A DNA stretch of 64,000 bases from Ophiura sarsii (GCA_035610835.1 CM069455.1:22982264-23046263), one strand, 5' to 3'. Shown: positions 40,601 to 55,600, counted from the first letter of the stretch. Numbers and translations: made by a program. The notes: generated from the letters alone by a model not told the origin.

Positions 40601-43600
40601 ATCCAGACTGGAATACATGAAACTGCTACAATGAATCAATTACATGAAACTGCTACTGAAGTATATATTCCATAGACATGCCATCATGCAAAACTTGCCT
40701 TGGTTTATTGTTACTGTAAAAGTACAAGAAGCACTATTGCCTGATCCATCAGTAAAGACATAAGTGACTTGTGTGCTACCAACGGGAAAGAATGATCCTG
40801 GGGTATGAGTCCTGGAAGACAATGAGACTGTGCCAGAGTTGTCTGTAGCAGTTGGTTCTATCCAGGACACAGTCTTTCCATTGACACCAGTATTTACTGT
40901 GTCTACTATGTTTCCAATACATGACACAACTGGTGGTACGCTGTCCACTATTGGTAAAAAATGTTTGTCTTGTTAATAAAATTGAATGTAATGTAGGAAT
41001 TATGATATTGGAAAAGACAATTCTACATGGGATAACAACCTCAATCTATAAGCAATAATAAATGCAGAACCAAACTACACAAAACTGCTACTGTACAATG
41101 ATCTACAGATTGACTGGGTTGCATCGAAACCTGGATAATAACCAGTACGACAAAAAAAAGAACCAACTAAATTAAGAAAGTCGGTGTACTTCACCCAGTT
41201 GTGACTATAATGCATCCACACAAGGTTGATACCAACGCTGCAATTATGAAACATTGTTTCATCTGCAATTTTAACCCAAGGTGCATTCAATGAATCCATA
41301 CTATGATAAAAGCTATACAATGGATAGAAAAAAATCAACTAGAATGGGTCTATAGACAAATGATCAACACCAACTATAGTCTAGATTGCATTTATACTAA
41401 GATAAGAGGTTTAATGATCTTCACCTATCAGTAAATAATTGACTAGATTGCATCCACACTGGAGTATATGAAACTGCTACAATGAACCAATTACATGCAA
41501 CTGCTACTGAAGTATATATTCCATAGACATATGCCATCATGCAAAACTTGCCTTGATTTATTGTTACTGTAAAAGTACAAGAAGCACTATTGCCTGATCC
41601 ATCAGAAAAGACATAAGTGACTTGTGTGCTACCAACAGGGAAGAATGATCCTGGGGCATGAGTCCTGGAAGACAATGAGACTGTGCCAGAGTTGTCTGTA
41701 GCAGTTGGTTCTATCCAGGACACAGTCTTTCCATTGACACCAGTATTAACTGTGTCTACTATGTTTCCAATACACGACACAACTGGTGGTATGCTGTCAA
41801 CTATAGGTAATCAAATGTTGGTCTTGTTTATATAAATGGTATGTATTGTAGGAATTATGAGATTTGAAAAGACAATTCTACATAGGATAAAAACCTCAAG
41901 CTATAAGCAGTAATAATTGCAGAACCAAACTACATGACACTGCTACTGTACAATGATCTACTGGTTCCCTTAAAATGACTACAACCATACCAGGTTAAAA
42001 ACACACTAGACAAAAAAGAACCAACTGCATGAAGAAAGCCAGTGGACTTCACCCAGGTGACTATAATGCATCCATACAAGGTTGATACCAACGCAGCAAT
42101 CTGCAACTTTAGTCCAAGGTGTATTCAATGAATCCATACTATGATTAAAGCAGTACAATGGATAGAAAGAATCAACTACATGAATCTGTGTAGTCAAATG
42201 GTCTACAGACTTGCACCCAGTAATGACCAAAATTAACTTATGACTATAGATTGCATTTCGAGGGTTGAGCGCCAGAAGGCCGTAATTCAATTTTTGGGCA
42301 AATTGATAAATATTTTGGTACAAAAATAATCCATATAACCTAGATTTTCAGAACCATAAAGAGATAACTCATAAACCACTCTTAATTTGACCACAATTAG
42401 ATTTATTATTTGGGTGCTACAGTGTATTGTAATGAGTCCCAAATTATTGAAAGGCGATTATCTCAAAATAGCATTTCTTGAGTTACGGTCTTTTAGTGCT
42501 CAACCCTCGAATCCTAAGATAAAAGAGGTTTAATGATCTTCACATATCAGTGACTAATTGTCTATATTGCATCCAGACTGGAATACACGAAACTGCTACA
42601 ATGAATCAATTACATGAAACTGCTACTGCGTATATATTCCATAGACATGCCACCATGCAAAACTTGCCTTGATTTATTGTTACAGTAAAAGTACAAGAAG
42701 CACTATTGCCTGATCCATCAGTAAAGACATAAGTGACTTGTGTGTTACCAACAGGGAAGAATGATCCTGGGGAATGAGTCCTGGAAGACAATGAGACTGT
42801 GCCAGAGTTGTCTGTAGCAGTTGGTTCTAACCAGGTGACGGTCTTTCCATTGACACCAGTATTAACTGTGTCTACTATGTTTCCAATACACGATACAACT
42901 GGTGGTACGCTGTCAACTAAAGGTAAAGAATGGTGCATTTTATTAATTTACAAATTGGATATAATACTGTATAATGTAAGATTTCATAGTGCCATCTACA
43001 AGATTTGAAAGACTATATAATGAAAATGGGATATAACCCTGGCTATAAGAAATTTAGATTATAAGGTAAAGAAATAGCAGGTTGCATAAAAGTGCTACTA
43101 TACAAGGGTCTCCTCAACAATGTTATGGTTAAAAACTACTAAATGAAACTGCTTCTGATCGGGGGGCGGGGGGGGGGGGGGGCGGTACTTGCCTAATACA
43201 GTATAATATGCGGATGTGCCGCTCTAATGAGTCGCTTTTTTGCAAAATCCCTCACCATGGGGTATGATTTTATGCTGGAAAATCCCTAAAATTGGCCCCA
43301 CTTTTTACATATGGGTCTATTATCCACAATATATTCTTACAAATGGGTCTATTTTCGCAAAAATTAGGTATATTTTTACCAAAAAAATGCACAAATATAG
43401 GCATATTCTCCCGATAATTTGCAAATATTGGGTCTATAAATAATGCAAAATCATTAGAAATGTGTACCATTTTCCCCCAAAATCACCACTAGAAATTGGC
43501 AGGGGTTTTGAATCTCCAGTCGCACCACCCCTACCCACAACCAAGCCAAATCAAAGTACCTCCCCTGGGCTTCTGATATTAAAGACTTCACCTACTAGTG

Positions 43601-46600
43601 ACTAGATTGCATCCACACTTGGATAAAGCAGTATAACAAATACAAAGAACCAACTACATGAAACAGCTACTGATCTGCAGATACTCACTAATGAATTAAA
43701 GCAGTATGAAATACAAAGTACTAATTACTATTGTAGATTATTTTCATCAGATCCACCCAATAGGGATTTGATTGCATCCATCCGAGGATAAAAGCAACAC
43801 AATGAATACAAACTAACAGCTACATGATACTTAGACTGGGTCCCTGCGTCCCTCTATATGGTCGCCATCTTTAAAAATGGCGGACCAAAAAGAGGGACTG
43901 GGAAAATAGTACGTCCAAAAAGTGTGCAGTTTACTCGTGGAATTCCATGAGTATTTAGAATATGAATATGCGTACAATACCGAGCATGCGCATTTGTACA
44001 CAGCAACAACGGAAATACCACCCGATTGGTCCAATTTTAAAGGCAGTGCATCAAACGATCGTCACGCTGCACCATGGGGAGGCAAATTGTGCGCTTTGTC
44101 GCGTCATGCGGTGTACAATGCCGGGTGAAACTACCGGCGCACAGTGGCGTGATGGTGCGTGAATAAGCCCGTGTATATTCATCAGTTTATCAGCGCACAC
44201 TTTTGGAACTGTATTTTTTCCAGAGTCTTCACATTTGAGCACCCTCGCAGAGGCCGTGGGTTAAATAGGGAAGACAGGAGGATCGAGTCTACATGATACT
44301 GCTACTGTTGACTATAGTCTACTACACTTCACCAAGATTGCTTATATCAACTAAATGAATCTGCTACAGCCCCAAAGACTATGAAGACTAATGACTAGAT
44401 TGACATAGGAAGAGAGCTGTACAACAAATACAAAGCACCAACAACATGAAACTGATTGACACCTAACCAAGCAAAAACTTGCCTTGATTCATAGGGTACA
44501 GAAAAAGAACAGGAAGCGTCTCAGAAAGATTGAAGCAGTACAATAAGTACAAAGAACGGTCTACCAGAAACTGCTAAAATGAGTGACTAGATTGTATCCA
44601 TACTGGTATACTAGTAATCTGATGGATACAAAGAACCAACAACCAGAAACTGTTACCGTAGACATGCCATCATGCAAAACTTGCCTTGGTTTATTGTTAC
44701 AGTAAAAGTACAAGAAGCGCTATTGCCTGATCCATCAGTAAAGACATAAGTGACTTGTGTGTTTCCAACGGGGAAGAATGATCCTGGGGCATGAGTCCTG
44801 GAAGACAATGAGACTGTGCCAGAGTTGTCTGTAGCAGTTGGTTCTAACCAGGTGACGGTCTTTCCATTGACACCAGTATTAACTGTGTCTACTATGTTTC
44901 CAATACACGACACAACTGGTGGTATGCTGTCAACTAGAGGTAAAGAATGGTGTACTTTATTAATTGGATATAATACTGTATAATGTATGATTTCATAGAG
45001 CTGTCTACACGATACAACTGGTGGTATGCTGAAAGTGAAGGAAAATGTCATATATTAAGCATTTTTTATTGAAGTTTGAACAACACATACAGATCCATTC
45101 CTTCGAGGATTAAGTCAGACGACCGAATAAGCTTCCAACAAAACGAGAAAGCTATTTTCACAAGTCGTCCAAAATGTGAATATTTGTGATGCAGCATATC
45201 ATAAGGACAACATTGGTACTCTAAGGGCAATTTCAAAGCTTTAAAATGATGCCATAGGGTTTAAATGTGCTGTCCCCCTTTTAATCTGTAGCTTGAAAAG
45301 CACTGCCCTTTTGATGTGCTGCATTATTATGTCCAGCATCTTGCCGTCTGATAGGCAAAATCCAGGAAATTCACTACTTTAGATGCATCAGATGAACAGG
45401 GAAACTGTATTCCAGGAAATTCACTACTTTAGATGCATCAGGTGAACAGGAAAACTGTATTAATAATGTCAGATGTTGACTACACTTACGTTCGATAACA
45501 TTAACCCTGAATGTGCAGGTAGCACTGTTGCCAGATCCGTCAGTGAAGGTGTAGGTTACTTGAGTTTGTCCCACGGGGAAGAATTGTCCGGGAGCAGCGG
45601 TCCTGGATGTCAGGGAGACTGTGCCAGAGTTATCGGTGGCAGTTGGCTCTATCCATGTGACTGTGGTACCACCAACTCCACTGTTGACAGTACTACTGAC
45701 ATCATTGATGCAAGCGATGACTGGAGCAATGGTGTCGACTGTAAAGAGAAAATAAATGTGTCAAGCAAACACAGAATAGTCCGTTAAAGATGGCAATAAA
45801 ACAAATAATGCCAGAATATAGCCTATATGATATCACACAGAAAACTTAAAATGCAAGGTGTACATATATTTATAGGAAATAGTGGCCTATTTTCATAATA
45901 AATTGACATGATTTTGAGAAAACGATCCGTTGATGAGCGTTCGATAACTGTTCCACTAATTAATTCTTAAATATTCACAAACCGTTTGTTTTAATGTTAA
46001 CCCTTTCCACGCGGCAGGCAGCTGCAGACGACATTCCAAAATGTCAAAATGTTTCAAAAATGTCAAAACTATTGAATTTCATTACCATATTTGGAATCAC
46101 CATGAGGAATGCATTAAAATAAGTACAAACATGCCTAGTATTGGTTCAGCAATCCTTGAGATAGACTTTGAAAAATGCGAAAGACTTCTGAAAAATCTGT
46201 TTTGTATATGGTAAAAACTATAGCCGTGTGGAAAGTGTTTAAGGATCTTCACGTGCAAACCATATGGTAAAATAAAGGTTTGCCGCTGTTCAAAGGATCT
46301 GATGGTCGCTATCTGTCAAAACCTAAATAATTTTCTTCCGGTCCTTCAGCATGTATAAAAGTTATAAATAGGAAGTACATTACTTTATATATGTAAAAGG
46401 GCTGGGGGAGATACAAGGTTTTGACCAAACAGTGGCATTATGCTATTGGTCAAAGAGAATAACTTGCAATCTGTTAAAAAAATGCAGGGAACGCCAATAC
46501 TAGGCATGTTTGTACTCATGGCGATTCCAAATATGGTGATGAGGTTAATTAATGTTGACATTTTTGAAACATATTGTGAAATTTTGGAACTGTCGTATGC

Positions 46601-49600
46601 AGAAGACTGCTGCGAGGAAAGTATTAAGGAATACTAAAGAATCAAGAGTGAATAGATTGGTATTAACGCTACTTAAAACTCTTACGAAGGCTAATAAACG
46701 TCACTCAAAAGCTTATTTATACAATAAATATTTATGTTATTAACAGTTGTATTTTAATTGACACACCCTGAATGTTTAAACAAGTTATAGAGGGTTTGGA
46801 GCCACAAGGCTACAATGGCTGCTTTGTGTAAGGTTGCATTTTTACAAGAGCGCACCATATTATAGCACAAGCGTATAACATGGCAGCTATTACAGATCAG
46901 ATCAAATCAAACCAGATCACCCAAGGTATCTGAACAAAATGATCATATTTTCAATAGCTGCTTAAAGCTGTATTTAGTTTTGATCAATTGCTTAGCTATT
47001 ACAGATAGTGACACTGAGCCCTTGTTACGTAACTATACTTACGTTCAAAAACATTAACTCTGAATGTGCAGGTAGCACTGTTGCCAGATCCGTCAGTGAA
47101 GGTGTAAGTGACTTGAGTTTGTCCAACGGGGAAGAATTGTCCTGGGGCAGCGGTCCTGGATGTCAGGGAGACTGTGCCAGAGTTATCAGTGGCAGTTGGC
47201 TCGGTCCAGGTGACTGTTGTACCACCTACTCCACTGTTGACGGTACTACTGACATCATTGATGCAAGCGATCACTGGTGCAATGGTATCAACTATGAATA
47301 ACAATGGATAGTATTTATGTAATTAATGCAAGCAATGACCAGATCGATGGTATCCACTGAAAATAGAGTGGACATAATGTCCAAAAGCACACAAGAAATT
47401 TATTGCACTCGGCTTCACGAAGGAACCTGTATGATCCAAGTAATACAAAGAAAACGATCTGCCACAAGAAATTTGTTGCACTCGGCTTCACGAAGGAACC
47501 TGTATGATCCAAGTAATACAAAGAAAACGATCTGCCACAAGAAATTTGTTGCACTCGGCTTCACGAAGGAACCTGTATGATCCAAGTAATACAAAGAAAA
47601 CGATCTGCCAATGTGGTTCTGAACCACAAACCATGGATCACCTATGAGATGCCGTCTTCTGGATAAGGAATGCACTGTTATAGATCTGGCTGAATTCAAT
47701 GACTGTGCTAAGGACTGTGTTCAGATTTGGATGAAATATTATATCTAACTCATGTGGACACGGGTAAGAATGAATATACTATAACCAATTGCATAACTAA
47801 TATGTTGACATACAAACAAACAATAATATGTTTACCTGTGTGTACTTGTATCACACGTGCTTTGGATGTCAACTTCTTACCATGATGCACTGTGTATTTT
47901 TGCCTCTCCCAAGCAACCGTTAGAAAACCGAGAATTAATCTTTTCCACTGGTTTTGATAAGCAAAGTATTAACTTTGATCGCTCTCTATAACAAAGCTGA
48001 CAAACTAACAAATATGTAGAATTATAGCCACAGGAAAACAAGGTCTGTATACTACCGATGTTTTGTAATTTGATACAATAGCTGCTTTGAGCTGCATTTA
48101 GTTTTGATCAATTGCTTAGCATATAACCAACCACATATATAGCAGCTGGCAGCTATTACAGATAGTGACACTGAGCCCTTGTTATGTAACTATACTTACG
48201 TTCGATAACATTAACGTTGAATGTGCATGTAGCACTGTTGCCAGATCCGTCGGTGAAGGTGTAGGTGACTTGAGTTTGTCCCACGGGGAAGAATTGTCCT
48301 GGGGCAGCGGTCCTGGAGGTCAGGGACACTGTGCCAGAGTTATCAGTGGCAGTTGGCTCGGTCCAGGTGACTGTGGTACCACCGACTCCACTGTTGACGG
48401 TGCTAGTAACATCATTGATACAAGCGATGACTGGGGCAATGGTATCAACTATGAATAATAATGGATATTATTAATGTTATTAATGCAAGCAATGACCGAA
48501 TCGATGGTATCTGCTGAAAAAATGAGTGGAAATAATGTCCTAAAGCACACTTGTCGAAAATGCTTATAATCATGTGCAACAATGCTAAACACTTATGATT
48601 ATTACCTAGAATTATTACCTAGAAATTGAAGATACTGTTGGAGCTATGTCAAGTTAAGGGGTTTATTCACACTTTGTGGTGCAGCAGCCTTAGTTCTGCC
48701 GCAACCTGCGTCAATTCATTGCAGGTCACCGCATGTGATGGTAGCCAGGGCCGAGTGGCAAAATAGGAGAAAGTTGGCGCTAACGTAATGCATCGAACGT
48801 TGGAGCTTACGTAATGCGTCGCAGCCTGTCGCAATCAGTTCTGTACTTTAAAAATCCATTGCAATAACGCACCGCAACGCACATAAAATAACGTCTAGTG
48901 TGAATGAAACTTTAGTAGTCCCTGTATAGGCACAAACTTGTTATGGGGCAGATGTAAGGGAACTGTCAACTGAAAGTATGATGATTTACTTACGTTCAAA
49001 AACATTAACCCTGAATGTGCATGTAGCACTGTTGCCAGATCCGTCTGTGAAGGTGTAGGTGACTTGAGTTTGTCCCACAGGGAAGAATTGTCCTGGAGTA
49101 TGGGTCCTGGATGACAGGGAGACTGTGCCAGAGTTATCTGTGGCAGTTGGCTCTACCCAGTTGACTGTGGTACCACCCACTCCACTGTTGACAGTGGTGG
49201 ACACATCATTGATGCAAGCGATGACTGGAGCAATGGTATCAACTATGAATAACAATGGATATTATCTATGTTATCAAATATAGACTATAGCTCTTCAATA
49301 CAGGGGTAATCATCTATTGAAAAATTGTGTTGAACTGACAGTTTTGCTCATACCTGTATGACTTGGCATGTTTGAAGTGTGGTATCAATATATTGATAAA
49401 AGAAGCAACGATGAAAGTTTAAATACTGCTAATACTTGAAACATATTAGATTAATACACATATTCACTGATATGATTGATGCAACACTATTTATGAAGTT
49501 TTATAGACACAATTTCACTCTGTTGGGTGTTAGCAAACTTTTTAATATGTTTTTATTCGTTTTTAAATAGATCAAAATGATGCTTAAATTGTAAAATTGT

Positions 49601-52600
49601 TTAGTTTCGTGTATGAATTAGGTCAATACATGCTTTTGTTTTGTTTCCCAAAAATCAGAAAATCAATGCACTTGCGCAAATGTTGATATGCTCACAATAG
49701 CACTCCCCCTGCAGGGTCGTGCCATTATTCCCACATCAACCACAGCATGTGTGCATTAATTTGTCTTAATTTCTCTCCAAACAACACATACGCATTTATT
49801 GACCTATAACCAATCATCTAAAACCACAATAGATATTAGATTTAGTGGTGGATCATAATTGATGACCTGTGGCATAACATGAAACATTGAGCTTTACTCA
49901 CGTTCAATAACATTGACGTTGAATGTGCAAGTGGCAGTGTTGCCAGATCCATCAATGAAGGTGTAGGTTACCGAGGTGGTTCCAACTGAAAAGAACTGTC
50001 CTGGGGTAGCGGTCCTGGATGCCAGAGAGACTGTGCCAGAGTTATCAGTGGCAGTTGGCTCTGTCCAGGTAACTGTTGTACCACCGACTCCACTGTTGAC
50101 GGTGCTGGTGACATCATTGATGCAGGATACAACAGGTTGAATGGTATCAACTAAAAATGAAAGCGTAAAAAAGAGTATTTTTTAAATTTTACAATTGAAG
50201 ATAAATGTTAACTAAAATACTTGGGTAGCAAGTAAAAGGGTTTTAACAGATATGCCATCGGGTATGTACCCTCATTATTTCATCTGCTTCTATTATGTGT
50301 TTGTGTGTCACCAAAACACTGTATGGCCATAATCCGGCGAGTATGCTTGGATTACTTTAGCACACAAAAAGAGATAATATTTCTTGCCAATTTGGAATTG
50401 ATTAAACTATAGACGAATATTTGGCATTTGTGAAATTATTTTGGAATCGGGATTTCACTATGCCAGAATTACTTGACAGATGCCCAAACCCAGGGGGGGG
50501 GGGGGGGGCATGGGTGGGGGTTACTTAGTAGATATGAGGTTACGGGGATGTGCCGTTATTTAGAGTCCCATCTTTCACCCTCTGGTAAATGGATGCCAAA
50601 TTGAGTAACTGCAGCTTTTGGATGCCAATTGAAACTAGTTGATGTAAATCGAGTTCATTTGACGAAAAGGCGCCGTTTCAATTCACCTAGTCTTATATAC
50701 ATGTAGCACTTTATTCTACAATACAATTGATGCATACCCGATACCTAGACTGGGTCCCTGCATCCCTCTTTATCAAGGGTTGAGCGCCAGAAGGTCGTAA
50801 CTCAAAAATTCTAATCTGAGATAATCAACTTTTAAATATTTGGGACTCATTACAATACACTGTACCACCCAACTTATAACTCTAGTTTTAGTCAAATTAA
50901 GAGTGTTTATGAATTATCTCTGGTTCTGACAATCTAGGTTATATAGATTATTTTGATACCAAAATCTCATTTTGCCCAAAAGTTGAGTTACAGCCTTCTA
51001 GCGCTTAACCCTCGATACTCGATATGTCTGACATCTTTAACAAAGTGAGCACCCTCGCAGGGGCCCGTGTGTAAAATAGGGAAGACATGAAGGATCGCGT
51101 CTACATACGTTCAAAAACTCAGAATGTGCATGTAGCACACTATTGCTAGATCCATCAATGAATGTATATGTCGCTTGAGTGGTACAGACAGAGAAGACAT
51201 TTCCTGGGCCTGTGGATGCCAGGGAGACTCTGTGCCAGAGTTATCATAGGCAGGTTGTTCCACCTAAGACCTAAAAATGGTTTGATTGGCCTAACATGAT
51301 AAAAACAATTATGGTAGGTCGGTCGGGATTTTTTTGAAATCACCTGCTTTGGGGACTTAATAGCTGAAATGAAAGCAAACAGTCAGAAACTTTAATACTT
51401 TGTTCAATTTAAAAAAAAAAAAATTATGTGGGATCAGCCGTGTATTACAGATGGGACCTTGTGACACTGAGCCCTTTGTTGAGTAACTATACTTACTTTC
51501 AAAAACATTAACGTTGAATGTGCATGTAGCACTGTTGCCAGATCCGTCGGTGAAGGTGTAGGTGACTTGAGTTTGTCCAACGGGGAAGAATTGTCCTGGG
51601 GCAGCGGTCCTGGATGTCAGGGAGACTGTGCCAGAGTTATCTGTGGCAGTTGGCTCGGTCCAGGTGACTGTGGTACCACCGACTCCACTGTTGACGGTAC
51701 TACTGACATCATTGATGCAAGCGATGACTGGAGAGATGGTATCAACTAAAATATGAGGAGAAACAAGATTATCAATTTAACCCCTGAGAACTATCGGCCG
51801 ATTGGTTAAACAGATGGATACATCATTTATTGCACCAATGAGAGACATTGTTAGAATAATTGTATCCCTGATAAAGATGGGAGTGAAACATTTTACAAGC
51901 TGCATTTGAATTTGCTGTTCATAAGAGTACATTTTGTAATAAACCAATCAGAACCACTGTAAGATAGTTATATTAACCCCCGAGGGTCTACCTGTCTATC
52001 ACTATCACTTTATCACTCTGTTTATTGGAGACGGCCAGTTAGCTCAGCGGTTAGAGCATTTGACTAGTGTTAAAGAAGAAAAATTGGCACTTTTTGGTCT
52101 ATAACTCAAAAAATAAATATGATATTAAAAAAAAGAAATGCTCCTGGGAATGTTATCAGGATTATCATAAAACTAGTATGACAAAATTTAACAAAATATA
52201 TTTTGAGTTATCTTTTCCAAACCTAAAATGGGTAAAAAAACATGTTTTTTATAATTCTTTCCAAACTGGTCAATTTCTTTATCATGGTTGGATTCATTGA
52301 ACCCTTTTATGCAAAAAAACTGTATACGTTTATAAAGATTAAATGAATATTGAAGAAGTTACGGCAATTTTACGGAGGCTGTACTGAGAGTCCACACATC
52401 CCTCAATAGGTCAAAAAGCGCTTGATAAACTTCATGTAAAAAGGGCTAACATCCTGCCCCCTTAAGGTTCGAGCCATGCATCAAATATTTAATGGAATAC
52501 AGAGCATCATATATCATGCAACAAGGCATGTTATTCTACCGTATAAATAGTGCATGCATGAAACCGTAACACTTTCCACAGCTGTAAGTTTTACGGTATA

Positions 52601-55600
52601 CAAAACACAATTTTTCAGAAACCTTCCCAACTTTCAAAGTTCATCTCAAGAATTACTGAACCAATACCTAGCATGTTTGTACTTATTTTAATGCATTTCT
52701 TATGTTGATTCCGAATATGGTAATGAAATTAAATAATTTTGACATTTTTGAAAAGCATTTTGTGAAATTTTAGAAAATATCATCTGCAGACGCCTGCCGC
52801 GTGGAAAGTGTTATAGTACTCTTTATGTATTATCTACTATAACGTAATTGGAGTAGTGGGATGTAGTATTATGATTGCTATCTAAGTAGAGGTAAATATC
52901 TAATACCAGTTGTAACTGGCTCTATGAATGGATATTGCTGTTCTGCCATTTATGTGCGGAATTAAAAAAGATATCTTGACAACCGAGACGTGAAATCTTA
53001 CGTTCGATTATATTGACATCGAATGTGCAAGTAGCAGTGTTGCCAGATCCATCTGTGAAAGTGTAGGTCACTGGGGTACTTCCGACTGTGAAGAATGAGC
53101 CTGGGGCAGCGGTTCTGGTTGAGGCAGGAGTCGCACCAGAGTTATCCGTGGCAGTTGGCTCTACCCATGTGACTGTTGTACCAGCGACTCCAGAGTTGAC
53201 GGTGCTGGTGATGTCATTTACACACACGACCGAAGGACCAATGGTATCAACTATGAAAAGCATGCATGAGATGAGTCATATTAGCAGAGTTCAGAGGTTA
53301 ACCTGGAAATTAGTCCCATTAAAGGTATATTATGTGATCTTTCAGGAAACGCCCTCAACATCGAGAAAAAAATTGAAAGCAGATTTTCTTGCAGATTTAC
53401 ATTTCTGATCATATATCGTACATACATTACAAGTTACAGGGCGATACGATTCTTAATAACTTCAAAATCATGGTTTTAGAGTGAAAATAAACAACTGTCG
53501 GAATTCCGACAGTTTATTATTTTCACTCTAAATTCAATCTAAAACCATGATTTTGAGGTAATTAGGAATCGTATCGTTCTGTAACTTGGAATGTATGTAC
53601 GATTTATGATCAGAAATGTAAATCTGCAAGAAAATCTACTTTCTAAAGCAAATCATGAATAGAGGGCGCTCTCTGGAAAAGATCACATAATATGCCTTTA
53701 AGCTTAGCCCCCACCCCCATCAAAGTTGTTTCCAGTAGCACATGCATTTAATTTTGATGCTCGATTCTTGCTCATTTAATTTTTTTTATAGAAAAACAAG
53801 AAAAATATTAAAATTGTTGGGCGCCATCTTTTGTTGAAATTGTGTCCAAAATGTTTCAAGATTGCAAACGGCAAACACGGAAGTGAAAATCCACGGCGAA
53901 AATCTCATTTTAGCAAGTATAACAACAATGCACAGATTTGACTAAATAAACCCATTTCAAGTGAATCTCCACTATAAATTTGTATTAAATAAGAGTGATT
54001 TAGCTGACAAGTTTCTTTTAGTAAGGTTATTATTATTTTGTCGATCTCAGGTTTTTCGCATTTGACTTTTCAGGCTTGCTACTGGAAATAAACTTTTTTT
54101 GCCTTATTTTCCATCAACACAATGACATTGATTGTATCCAGTAATTAGGGTCTGAACTCTACTATTAAGATAAATGAACTATTTATAGATCTATATTCAT
54201 GATGAAATATGGATATTGTTTTATACAATATTATGAAAAACTACCAGGAAGAAATGTCTTATCTTGTAGGGTTACAGGAATATATACACTCGTCAAAAGA
54301 AGTTCCTTGACACTCATTGAAGTTCAAATATTTCACATAAATATTTAATATAAATTAAACAATTACATGTCAAAATAAGCAGACAATAATTCTCTATCAT
54401 GTCTGTATGAAATTAAGATGTACGCATTCATGCATGGCTGAGCACATTCATTAAGCAATGGTAAGGTGCGTAAAAGGAAATTGCAAGAGATGAGCATTTG
54501 GTCACAGGTCACTAATAGGTATATCAAATAAGGTGGGATCGTTTCAAAAAACCCTTAAAATCGTGATACGTGTCTCTATTTTAAATAGAAGTTGTCAAAA
54601 AAACATAACATTTTTGGTATCATATTAAAGACAATTTATCCAGCTACCGAATAAAAAAAGAATTAAAGCCACATGTTTAGCAACAGTGAAGTTATCAATC
54701 TAAACGTCGAGTGAGTCAGGGGTGGGACCGGTGGACGAGGAGCCGGTGGACGAGGAGCCCATAGGTTTCTACACAAAATAGTGGAAAACTAGAACTTTTG
54801 AAATTGATGCCATTTTAAAATTATACATAGGAAAGTTTTCAAACTTCTCATATGTGTTAATAACATGTGCCTGCTACTATGAATAATAATATTGAATTGT
54901 TATCTAGACATTCTCTACTAGAATATGATGTTCAATTCAGGGAGTGTTTTAATGTAAAAAACACACAGTTTTATTCATTTTATTGATTAAACAATGGCCA
55001 AATCGCAGTCTCTCTATTTCATTTGTGCGACTCTTCGGTCCTTTTCTACCCTGGGTAGTAAAACATTTAACTAAAAAAGCCAGAAGTGTTTCTTCACAGA
55101 ATTGTTCATAGATTCATGAAAATTTTGCTATTTAGACCTATTTTTGACCACCCTGTATTTAAAATAAAAGGAACTTTAACGATATTCGTGTAGTTCATTT
55201 TGATAACCATTTTCCTTTAAATTAAATAGTCCATGCTAACTTAATTTCATAGAATATTATATACAAACCTTCATTTTATGCATTATTTCATCATAATTTT
55301 AGACACCCTGTACTTTTCCTGTGAACATTTTGGGCAAGTGATTCTTAGCAAATTTGGTAGCACCTTCTGCGGTTGTTCTGATTTTGGTGACTATCTTCAG
55401 CTAAACCCTAATTGTACAAACTATCAAAATATTTTGTGAGGAGCAAAAACGATCAACTTTTTTATGTTCCACCCTATACAAATTTTACACACCCTGTATA
55501 ATTTGATTCTTTTTTGCAAAAATGAAAAACCTTGAACATAAGCTTTCCAACGATATATAGTTTGTGGGTCATTAAGTATGTAAAACTTAAGTTTTGTCCC

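Noticed and set aside
52028..52072. Functional tRNA gene
   Set aside because: Only the 5' half with an A box is present; no T-arm or acceptor pairing follows.
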